Of a stretch of DNA of 13,174 nucleotides, positions 1 through 7,600 are shown piece by piece (the first letter of the stretch is position 1; each line of letters opens with the position of its first letter). The stretch is from Bryobacterales bacterium (GTDB taxonomy: Bacteria; Cyanobacteriota; Vampirovibrionia; Obscuribacterales; Obscuribacteraceae): assembly GCA_903970295.1 (NCBI GenBank), contig CAJCHQ010000603.1:1-13174 (forward strand). The letters run 5' to 3'. The notes beneath the pieces are model-generated. The model did no database searches. It saw nothing but the letters and a program-made list of their open reading frames with translations, and was not told the origin of the DNA. The position numbers and the translations under genes were made by a program.

Positions 1-68
1 AACAGATTCTCGACCAACACATCGCCAATGAAAAGCGATCAACTCGGGAAGGCATCTCCAGGTGGCAG

Positions 69-1337
69 ATGGGCCGCGGTCAGACCAATCGCGTCCCGTC
101 AGCATTCGGAAATGCCTTCGTTACACCGGCTAAAGGGGCGGGATTTCAATTCCAGGAAAATCCGATGAACGATGAACAACGCATACCCAGCTCAAATATA
201 TATATAGAAAACTTAGCTCAAGTCACACGCGCCTCGGATCTAGATCAAAATCGGCGCGAAATGGTGCGCCAGGAATTGCATAAGCGGGGCCAAATCGCTC
301 GCTCACTAGCCTTTTGCGACGAGCCGCCTCAAGACACATTGTTCGCCAACGACTGGAATGTTCGTGAGTCGCTATTCGCGAAGGGCGAATCGGGTGACGC
401 CAGTAGTGAGAAAGAAGCGGTCGAATCTTCGACAACAGAGTACAGAGGCTATATAACTCCTGCCGCCCCTGCTATTGTCAATCCTGATGCCGCCACCGCA
501 TCCAGTGGCAATCAGCTCCCGATCGAACCAGCATCTTCGAATAAACAACCGAAGGAAGAAGGACCAATCATCGGAAACAGCCAGAGTTTCCAAAACTTTT
601 CAGAACACGCTCTTAAGTTGATTGCGCAAAGCGTTAGCACTCCAGCTACAACATTGGTGTGGTTGGCTACCCATGAGAATCCTCATATTAGAGCAGCAGT
701 TGCTCAAAATGCCAATACGCCAATTGACACGATCTGGCTTTTGGCCGTTGATCCAGAGGCCGGGATTCGCTATTCGCTCGCCGAAAACTCTTTGACAAAT
801 CCGCTCGTTTTGCGTGAATTGACTCAAGACCGGAATTTGCTGATTGGTTGGATCGCCCATAACACGCTAGCCAAAGTCATGTCGAGCGAAGAACCCAAAG
901 TCGAGACGACGGCCAAGCAGCCGTCACCGCGCGCCACCGTCAATGATTTGCTCGCCCGCGACCCGCGCAAAGAAATAGCCACCGACATTGATTTTCTGCA
1001 GATCATTGCCGGCAAAGAAAGCACGCCGGTCAGACGGTTAAGAGAATTGTCGCTGCACGAAAATGCTCGAGTGAGAGCCGTAATCGCTGAAAACGCCAAT
1101 ACACCTCTGGACGTAATGTGGGTTCTGGCACGTGACCCCGATCCAACGGTCAAAATCAAACTTTCCGAAAACTACAATTGCCCCTTTGAAATCCTTGAAG
1201 TTTTGAAGGAAGACAAAGACACTTACGTCGCCCTGCAAGCACAAACGGTTCTGACGAGACTGGTCGGAGCAAACTACACAAGTGCCGCTCTCGATCAAAG
1301 TCGCAGCAACATCAAGACGCATTTGACCTGGCCCTAA
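69..1337 (+). CDS. LRV/HEAT-like helical repeat protein with two copies of a repeat block
   Basis: A soluble protein with no signal peptide or membrane segment. Residues 1-175 (numbered from the ATG at 69) are polar and largely disordered, with a Pro/Ala/Ser linker at 120-170. Residues 185-268 and 313-398 are two copies of one block. Each copy holds about three units of 24-26 residues with the pattern N-x-N-T-P-hydrophobic-x-x-hydrophobic-L-A-x-D/H-x-x-x-x-(V/I)-R, typical of leucine-rich-repeat-variant or HEAT-like solenoids (for example ENANTPLDVMWVLARDP). Such solenoids usually bind proteins; no enzymatic residues are evident. The start is uncertain. The frame is open to the left window edge, so the gene may begin upstream. 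The ATG at 69 has AGGTGG only 3 bases before it. The ATG at 165 has AGGA at 154-157 with a 7-base spacer and would give 390 residues. A window-edge frame ending TGA at 166-168 would overlap that ATG (ATGA). Specific function unknown. Confidence 0.85.
   Translation: MGRGQTNRVPSAFGNAFVTPAKGAGFQFQENPMNDEQRIPSSNIYIENLAQVTRASDLDQNRREMVRQELHKRGQIARSLAFCDEPPQDTLFANDWNVRESLFAKGESGDASSEKEAVESSTTEYRGYITPAAPAIVNPDAATASSGNQLPIEPASSNKQPKEEGPIIGNSQSFQNFSEHALKLIAQSVSTPATTLVWLATHENPHIRAAVAQNANTPIDTIWLLAVDPEAGIRYSLAENSLTNPLVLRELTQDRNLLIGWIAHNTLAKVMSSEEPKVETTAKQPSPRATVNDLLARDPRKEIATDIDFLQIIAGKESTPVRRLRELSLHENARVRAVIAENANTPLDVMWVLARDPDPTVKIKLSENYNCPFEILEVLKEDKDTYVALQAQTVLTRLVGANYTSAALDQSRSNIKTHLTWP
621..1262 (+). 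repeat. Diverged tandem copy of an LRV repeat block within the first gene
   Basis: Codons 185-268 (621-872) and 313-398 (1005-1262) encode two homologous blocks of about 85 residues that align essentially without gaps at an offset of 128 residues. They share the cores NANTP and L-x-x-(N/H)-x-x-(V/I)-R-A-V-(I/A)-A-(E/Q)-N. The similarity is clear in protein but low in DNA, so the duplication looks old. About 40 less conserved residues separate the blocks. Confidence 0.75.
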
Positions 1338-1476
1338 TTGCACAAAAAGTGCACCAGCGCAACGCACATACTTCATTACCTGGCCCTACTCTGAACACAA
1401 GCTCTCCAAAAGCGGTTCGGAGGGCGGTTAAAAGTATTTGTTCGAAGGTATCAGACTCTGCGACTTTCGATCAACC

Positions 1477-1482
1477 AGGAGG
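1477..1482 (+). promoter_or_regulatory. Shine-Dalgarno site selecting a GTG start
   Basis: A perfect AGGAGG ends 8 bases before the GTG at 1491. An ATG at 1484 lies in another frame and directly abuts this site, so the GTG is the credible start of the downstream gene. Confidence 0.8.
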
Positions 1483-1490
1483 AATGTGCA

Positions 1491-2462
1491 GTGGCTCAGC
1501 AATTTTTCGACGCAACTCAAGAAGCGAAACATCTTTTTGCTCTTTCTAAGAACTCGGAACCGGGAGCATTCCAGAAAGAATTAGCCGGATTGCAAAAAGA
1601 TCCAATCCACTACGCCGCGACAATTAGAGCACTCGATCTGCAGGAAAAAGTGAACGAGAATTTCGCTAAACAAAATATGAGTGCAGGCTCTCAACTGCAT
1701 GAGCTGAACATCGTGCACGATCCCAAGACCGGCAGAGTGAAAGAGTTCAACACCAGAGAAGTGCCGGTAGAAAAAATCGGTCACGAAGATGGTTTGCCCA
1801 AAGTAATTCTGTTTCAGTCGGCAGACGACGCGACTTCCAGATCTTTGTCACCGCTAGAGCGAAGACCGGAAGGTGTCAAGCAGTCTGCTGAAAGCGCGGC
1901 AGCGGCACAAAGGCAATTAGCACTGGCGGCACAAACACAGAGAGAAGCAGCCGCTGCCAGAGAAGCCCAATCAAAGACACAGACAGAAGCGACCAATCTT
2001 TTGACTAAACTGCAAAATCACGATGGTCCAGGATTTGCCAGAGAATACAATAGTCTCAATGATCGCGAAAGATCACTCGTCGGTCAAACTATGCAAGTGC
2101 TGAAGTTACAAAATCACGATCAGTCTATGAACATTGCCCAAAACCCAGACGGTTCGATTAAAGCTGTTGAGAAAAATGGCAAACTGGAATACATTACGCC
2201 CGGTGCATTCATCAATGCCGCCATCGACAAAATCGACGGCACCTCTCTCAATGCCTATTACAAAGGTCTCAGTCCAGAAGACAAACATGAATTTGCAAAC
2301 GCCCTCGCCGCAGAAGCCCCGAAGCATAATGTGCGAATCGAAATGGATGAGACTGGCAATCTCAAACACATAAAAGACGCCAATAATAGGAAGATCTATC
2401 CAGCGTCAGGTTTGGGAAATTTCTGGCGCAACGAAGTGCAGGTCAACTTGCACGCTCGTTGA
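1491..2462 (+). CDS. Hypothetical protein with three degenerate repeats and an Ala-rich coiled coil
   Basis: I do not recognise a family. The protein has 323 residues, starts with GTG behind a perfect AGGAGG, and has no signal peptide or membrane helix. Three units of about 65-75 residues resemble one another: residues 14-87, 167-235 and 240-303. Each has a helical part (pattern: G-x-F-x-x-E/Y-x-x-L-x-x-x-(D/E)-(R/K)), then a charged turn and a short beta hairpin with N-I-x-x-(N/D)-P-(D/K)-x-G-x-(I/V)-K. Between units 1 and 2, residues 130-168 form an Ala/Gln/Glu-rich segment likely to be a coiled coil. KLQNHD occurs at 173-178 and 205-210, encoded by an identical 12-base stretch (2013-2024 and 2109-2120). 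It converges on the protease gene, with only 20 bases between the stops. Role unknown; a cytoplasmic or structural repeat protein is the most that can be said. Confidence 0.8.
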   Translation: MAQQFFDATQEAKHLFALSKNSEPGAFQKELAGLQKDPIHYAATIRALDLQEKVNENFAKQNMSAGSQLHELNIVHDPKTGRVKEFNTREVPVEKIGHEDGLPKVILFQSADDATSRSLSPLERRPEGVKQSAESAAAAQRQLALAAQTQREAAAAREAQSKTQTEATNLLTKLQNHDGPGFAREYNSLNDRERSLVGQTMQVLKLQNHDQSMNIAQNPDGSIKAVEKNGKLEYITPGAFINAAIDKIDGTSLNAYYKGLSPEDKHEFANALAAEAPKHNVRIEMDETGNLKHIKDANNRKIYPASGLGNFWRNEVQVNLHAR

Positions 2463-2482
2463 AAATTGGGCTCAGTTCCCGC

Positions 2483-4009
2483 CTACTGCCGCATATTTTC
2501 TTGCAAATGCTGTATTTGCTGTGTCAAAGAATCTATGAGATCGTGATTTTTTGAATTCTTGGCCTTCTCCAGTCTTTGTTGTAATCGATCTACTTCGCCT
2601 TGAATATGCTGTTGCTTTTCGAATTCCTGTCGTTGCTTGATCAACCAAGATGAGAATTCAGTATTCGTCTGCACTTGATTCTTGTCCAGACCGGCGCCAT
2701 CACCGTTAACCATGTAATGGTGATAGACCTCGTACTGCTGTCGATCGTAAACTCCGGTTCCCTTTGCCCACAGGCGCGGAGGCAGAGTGGCATCATAAAG
2801 GTCATTCACCGAAACAGTGCGATCATTGGCACTGCCCCATTGATTAGAAATATGAACTGTGCCAGTTTTGGCATCATAGTTATCGACAGTGATGACGTGC
2901 CAACCACCGGAACCACCTTCTCCGTAGGAACCCGTAAATAACTTATTGCCGCTGTGGACGAAGATGACAGCTGGCAAACGGCCTTCACCCTGGAGTGCCT
3001 GCAATCTTTCGCCCAGCTGTTTTTCGGAACCGACAAGCATGCCGCTGGCAGCATCAGCCGACTGATTAGCGATTAGGAATGGAGTTTTGATGCCCAACTC
3101 CCGCCCGATTGTGATCATCGCTCGGCAGTCCAAGAAAGGTTGATGCAGCTCATTGCCCTGATTGTCGCGAGCATAAGCGCCATTGCTTTTAACCAGTCGT
3201 TCACCTGTATCGCCCTGACCAGTTGGCCGTCCCTCGATATATGTCAATGGTGGATGCTGTCTTTGCCAGTAATTGTTGATCGCCACGAGATCGAAAATTT
3301 GGCTGGCATAATTGCGCTTGTTGTCTAGAGTTTGTCCGCCGGCTACTTCGCTGTCGGGCTGCATACTGTTTGCGTCGAGTTTGATGATGGCTCCATCAGA
3401 TGCTTTGTAACAGCCATTAAGAGCCGATGATGAAACGATGTCGGCCATCTTAGCCGGGTCATGCGCCATTACTACTTTTGAAATAGCGGTGACATTGCAT
3501 GTATTGTGGAAACCTTGATCACAACGATTAGGATTTGCGACATTATGCATAAGACTTTCGGCCAACCAGGCGCGTTTCTGCGCATCGAGAGGCTGATCGC
3601 CTCGACCTTCGAGCAGGCGGCTGGTAGAGTCGAGAGTGCGGGTGATTTCGTCGGCCGACAAACCATCCCTCTGCGCCACCTTCAGAAACTGATCGACTGA
3701 AGACTGAAAATCTGCTTTTTGATTAGCCGACATAGTGCCAGCGGCGTCGTTTAAAACCCGTTTGACAGAAGAAGCAACATCCGCGTTGGTGGCGGCTGCC
3801 GACGAATTCAAATTGAGATAACGTACCTCTGGTTTAGCAACGGCTGCTTCAGATGTTGTTGCAGGCGCGCCAGTCGACGCCGGCCGGGCATCGCCAGCAG
3901 TCCCGTCTGTCGATGTTAAAGAAATAAGGTTGACCGTGCCGGGTTTGCCCGCCATGTCAACGACTGGCGGTGTGATTATTGCGTCTCTATGGGTGAGCGG
4001 CTGAGCCAT
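2483..4009 (-). CDS. Probable papain-fold (C1/C39-like) cysteine protease with C-terminal coiled coil
   Basis: A 508-residue protein with the ordered catalytic signature of papain-like enzymes. DQGFHNTCNVTAIS (164-177) places Gln165 six residues before Cys171, the spacing of oxyanion Gln19 and Cys25 in papain. GGWHVITVDNYD gives His371, and ISNQWG gives Asn389 followed by Q-W-G, matching the papain N-S-W-G element. The His-Asn gap of 18 is close to papain's 16. Domain order: Ala/Thr/Ser/Pro-rich tail (1-75), helical region that could be a pro-segment (76-160), protease core (about 160-425), and charged coiled coil (455-507). No signal peptide is visible, so the protein is cytoplasmic or uses a non-Sec export route. 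The ATG at 4009 is supported by GGAG with a 6-base spacer; the stop is TAG. It is transcribed alone, downstream of metH by about 600 bases. The closest named family and the substrate are unknown; an amidase or transglutaminase of the same fold is the main alternative. Confidence 0.8.
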   Translation of the reverse strand: MAQPLTHRDAIITPPVVDMAGKPGTVNLISLTSTDGTAGDARPASTGAPATTSEAAVAKPEVRYLNLNSSAAATNADVASSVKRVLNDAAGTMSANQKADFQSSVDQFLKVAQRDGLSADEITRTLDSTSRLLEGRGDQPLDAQKRAWLAESLMHNVANPNRCDQGFHNTCNVTAISKVVMAHDPAKMADIVSSSALNGCYKASDGAIIKLDANSMQPDSEVAGGQTLDNKRNYASQIFDLVAINNYWQRQHPPLTYIEGRPTGQGDTGERLVKSNGAYARDNQGNELHQPFLDCRAMITIGRELGIKTPFLIANQSADAASGMLVGSEKQLGERLQALQGEGRLPAVIFVHSGNKLFTGSYGEGGSGGWHVITVDNYDAKTGTVHISNQWGSANDRTVSVNDLYDATLPPRLWAKGTGVYDRQQYEVYHHYMVNGDGAGLDKNQVQTNTEFSSWLIKQRQEFEKQQHIQGEVDRLQQRLEKAKNSKNHDLIDSLTQQIQHLQENMRQ

Positions 4010-4044
4010 TTGGTGCTCCGGTCAAATCATCATGTAGCCGATTA

Positions 4045-4086
4045 GCCTAAGGTGGTGACAGGAGAGCATCTGATACCTGCCTTAGC
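4045..4086 (-). promoter_or_regulatory. Leader stem-loop upstream of the cysteine protease gene
   Basis: Read in the mRNA direction, GCTAAGGCAGG pairs with CCTG and CCTTAGGC further on. The pairs are 4080-4084 with 4048-4052 and 4076-4079 with 4059-4062, with a one-sided 6-base internal loop (4053-4058), a 13-base apical loop, and an extra GC pair outside a one-base bulge. It begins 36 bases upstream of the start codon and leaves the ribosome site free. It could be a leader element or an operator; I know no matching riboswitch family. The T-run needed for an intrinsic terminator is absent. Confidence 0.35.
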
Positions 4087-4487
4087 GTGTTAATAGTGCT
4101 CTTTGAGCGTGAGTTGGACAATTCGTGAAAATACGAAATAGACGTTTATAAAGCCTCAGTTTTACGTGAATTCCCCATGTCTCACGGTCGATTGTCATAA
4201 AATCGAGGCTTAAATTCCAGGCTGATACCCTCCTGTTGAGGCAATCGGTTGCCAAGAATCGCATGCTTAATAAAGTTATGTTACATGAGGCTTTCCGGCT
4301 CCTTGAGTTTCTGAATCCCCCGCCAGAGGCGGATTTACAGCTTAATAAAATCTTCATATTTAGCTTTACAGTTATTTGGATTAGTAGGAGACATTTCTGC
4401 AACGAGTCATACATCACCCTAATTTCGGTGTCAAAAACTCTGACACTCGCAAACAAATTTCGCCGAAACCAATGTGACTTTGAGATT

Positions 4488-4544
4488 CCGTTCGCTTTCC
4501 TCGCGAACGGTTCCGCTTTCTCGGTGGCAGCTGACGCTGTCACC
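4488..4544. repeat. Two adjacent strong inverted repeats
   Basis: CCGTTCGC (4488-4495) pairs perfectly with GCGAACGG (4503-4510) across a 7-base loop. Thirteen bases on, GGTGGCAGC (4523-4531) pairs with GCTGTCACC (4536-4544) across the loop TGAC, with one G-T wobble. Neither is followed by a T-run on either strand, so these are not ordinary intrinsic terminators. They could stabilise the 3' end of the metH transcript, belong to a small RNA, or bind a protein. Confidence 0.45.
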
Positions 4545-4576
4545 TCAAAACCGGTTAAATGAAAAGAACAGCAAAG

Positions 4577-4601
4577 AAAAATCGAAGCAGGGGTGCGATT
4601 T
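4577..4601 (-). terminator. Weak candidate terminator after metH
   Basis: In the metH transcript direction AAATCG (4601-4596) can pair with CGATTT (4584-4579) across an 11-base loop, running into TTTTT (4581-4577) and a T-rich stretch. The stem is only 6 pairs and AT-rich, so it would be inefficient. A stronger 7-pair stem, AGTCGCC/GGCGACT (4614-4631), overlaps the metH stop codon but has no T-run. Confidence 0.25.
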
Positions 4602-4611
4602 GATTTGAGTC

Positions 4612-7600
4612 TCAGTCGCCGTCTGGCGACTCTACGTCGCTTGCTGCGGGCGTCTTGGAGATATTGAAATATTTTGCTTGCGGGTGCGGCACGATAATCG
4701 CCGAAGTGCTTTGTTCAGGAACGAGCTCGAATTCCTCAGTCAGGTGCATGCCGATGCGCTCCGCTTGTAATAGCTCGAACAGCAGTCCCTGATCTTCCAA
4801 GTTGGGACACGCCGGATAGCCAAACGAGTAACGTGTACCGCGATAGCCCTGTTGGAAAAATTTGCGGATATCGGGAGAATCCTGATCAGCAAAACCGAGT
4901 TCGGCTCTGATTCGCTTGTGCATGACTTCAGCCAAACCTTCGGCTGATTCAACCGACAACCCGTGGAAATAGAGATACTCAGTATATTTGTCGGCCGCGA
5001 ATAGTGCCTGAGCGTGCTCAGACGCTTTTTCCCCCATAGTGACGATTTGCGCAGGCAGAACGTCCATCTGCCCTTCGTCTACCGACGCAAAAAAATCGGC
5101 GATGCACAATCTTTTGCCGTGACTTTGACGAAGAAAATGAAATCGCATCCACTCGGTTTTTTGATCTTCGCGATAAATGATCAAGTCGTTGCCATCGGAT
5201 TGGCAAGGAAAGTAACCATAGACAACTCTGGGCGTGAGTAATTTTTGAGAGATCGACTTCTCTTTCAATTCTCTTAAAGCCGGCCGAATTTTTTCGTCCA
5301 ATAATTGCTGGTAGTCTCGGTCGGACATATCTTTCTGGCGAACTTGCCATTGCCCGCGAAACAACACGTTTTCATTGACGTAATCAAAAACTTCAGCGAG
5401 CGGAATGTCTTCAACTATTCGAGAGCCCCAGAATGGCGGTAGCGGTGGAGGCAGATTTCGGCTGACATCGGAACGCTGTTGACCGCTTTTATAGCCATTG
5501 CCGTTCCGATCGCCGTCGGCTGTGCGCGCAGCTGAACGTTCGGAGTAAGCACCGGCGACAACTTTTGTTGCCTCAGCCACTGCAGCACCAGTGGCAACTT
5601 TTGCTGTTTTAGCCAAGGCCACACCGGACTCAATTTCATCATCATCTTCGAGAAAAAGTTCTTTGGGCTGAGCATTTGTTTGCGAGCCTTGATTAAGGAA
5701 AGGAGCCAGATCGTGGCCTTTAGCCAAAGCTTCCATGATGCGCAGATCATCGAAAGCATCCTGAGCGTAAAACAAATTGCCTCGGTAAATGCGGCGGCAA
5801 TCTTCTTCGACATAACGTCTAGTCAGTGCAGCACCACCCAAGATCACTGGCAGGTTGATGCCACGCTGATTGAGGACGTCGAGGTTTTCCTTCATGATCA
5901 CAGTCGATTTGACCAGGAGTCCGCTCATACCAATGCAGTCGGCTTTGTGCTCGAGGGCCGCCGAAATAATATTTTCGATCGGCTGTTTGATGCCCAAATT
6001 CCAAACCTTGTAACCATTATTGGTGAGAATGATGTCGACAAGATTTTTTCCGATGTCGTGCACGTCGCCTTTAACGGTGGCCAAAACCATAGTGCCTAAA
6101 CTCGAGCCCTCGACCTTGTCCATGAACGGCTCCAGATAGGACACTGCCGCTTTCATAGTCTCGGCCGATTGCAAAACGAACGGCAATTGCATTTTGCCAG
6201 CACCAAACAATTCGCCGACGACTTTCATACCATCGAGAAGAATATTGTTGATTATTTCGAGTGGTTTGTATTTCTCTTGGGCTTTTGCCAAATCTTTTTC
6301 CAAATTCACTCGATTACCATCGATAATCCGCTGTTTAAGGATATCTTCAATCTCTTTCGATTTTTCGCTTTCAACGATCGTCGTGCCTGAACCACTCTTG
6401 GATTTATAGAAGTCGAGCAAAGCAAAGAGCGGATCATAATCATCAGTACGTTCATCGAAGACAAGCTTGCGATGATATTCGACTTCTGATTCGTCGATTT
6501 TATAGAGAGGTAAGATCTTCTGGGCATTGACGATTGCCATGTCCAGCCCGTATTCGACGGCATAATGAAGAAAGACCGAATTAAGAATTTGGCGAATATG
6601 CGGATCGAAGCCAAATGATATATTACTCACACCGAGTATGGTGCGCACACCAGGCATCGCCTCTTTGATTAATTTGATGCCTTTGAGCGTTTCCAGACCG
6701 AGTTTGCGATCGTCTTCGTTACCGGTCGACAGGGTAAAAGTGAGGGCATCGAAGATCAAGTCCTCGGGCGCGACTCCAGCACCTATGGCCAAATCGTAAA
6801 TGCGTTTGGCGATTTCCAACTTCTTTTCGGCCGGCCTCGCCATGCCAGCTTCATCGATAGTCAACGCAACAACTGCAGCACCAAACCGTGTGATCAGCTC
6901 GACCTTCTGCATCATCTTATCGACGCCGTCTTCCAGATTGATGGAATTGACAATTGGCTTGCCGGCGACGAGTTCGAGCGAGGCGGCTAAAACCGAATAC
7001 TCGGTGGTGTCGATCACCAACGGCAATTGCATTTCGGTATTGAGGCGCTTGATAAAGATGCTCATATCACGCACTTCATCGCGACCGACATAAGCGGCGC
7101 AAACATCGAGAACATGAGCCCCTTCGCGCTCTTGGTCACGAGCCATGGCGACCATCGCGTCCCAATCTTCCTTTTGCAAAAGCTGTTTAAATTTGCGGCT
7201 GCCGTTAGTGTTAGTGCGTTCGCCGACGATCAAAGGAGCGGGTTCAATGTGTGTCGCGACCGAGGTGTAAATGCTCGCCACCGATGGTGTCATCTCCGGC
7301 TGCCTGGGCTTGGGCGCCATCTCGCCGACAATCTCGCAGACACGCTGAAGGTGTTGGGGCGTCGTGCCACAACACCCGCCGATTATGTTGACGCCGAGAT
7401 CCCTGGCAAAATGATTGAGCGAATCGGCCAGCTGATCGGGCGTCAATTTGTAGACAGTTTTATCGTTGATATTTTCGGGAAGCCCGGCATTGGGCAAGAC
7501 CGAAACAGCCTTGAGGCTGTTCTGACAGAGATAAGCGACTGGGTCGAGCATTTCCTGTGGGCCGGTAGCGCAATTCAGTCCGACTACGTCGATCGGAAAC

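Larger units (their letters stand above)
4010..4611. other. 602-base non-coding gap between metH and the protease gene
   Basis: No frame here looks coding. The two long open frames (4082-4543 minus, 4236-4562 plus) have Arg/Ser/Cys-rich or Phe/Ile-rich compositions unlike the neighbours and lack ribosome sites. The gap should hold the metH transcript end and the protease promoter. It contains inverted repeats: GGCAA/TTGCC at 4240-4253, CCGCC/GGCGG at 4320-4332, an 8-base perfect pair at 4488-4510, a 9-base pair at 4523-4544, and the leader stem at 4045-4086. I could not pick a convincing promoter and saw no tRNA-like cloverleaf. Confidence 0.6.

Noticed and set aside
1..168. Possible end of an upstream gene in frame 1, stopping at TGA 166-168
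   Set aside because: No start is assured and the Ser/Arg/Pro-rich peptide looks non-coding; the frame continuous with the LRV gene is at least as likely. Only mentioned with that gene.
1339..1353. TGCAC-AAAAA-GTGCA hairpin just after the first gene
   Set aside because: Only five pairs and no T-run follows, so it is not a credible terminator.
4082..4543. Minus-strand open frame of 153 codons in the gap after metH
   Set aside because: Ser/Arg/Cys-rich composition unlike the neighbours, no ribosome site, and overlapping strong inverted repeats.
4236..4562. Plus-strand open frame of 108 codons in the same gap
   Set aside because: Needs a TTG start without a ribosome site and has no recognisable domain.
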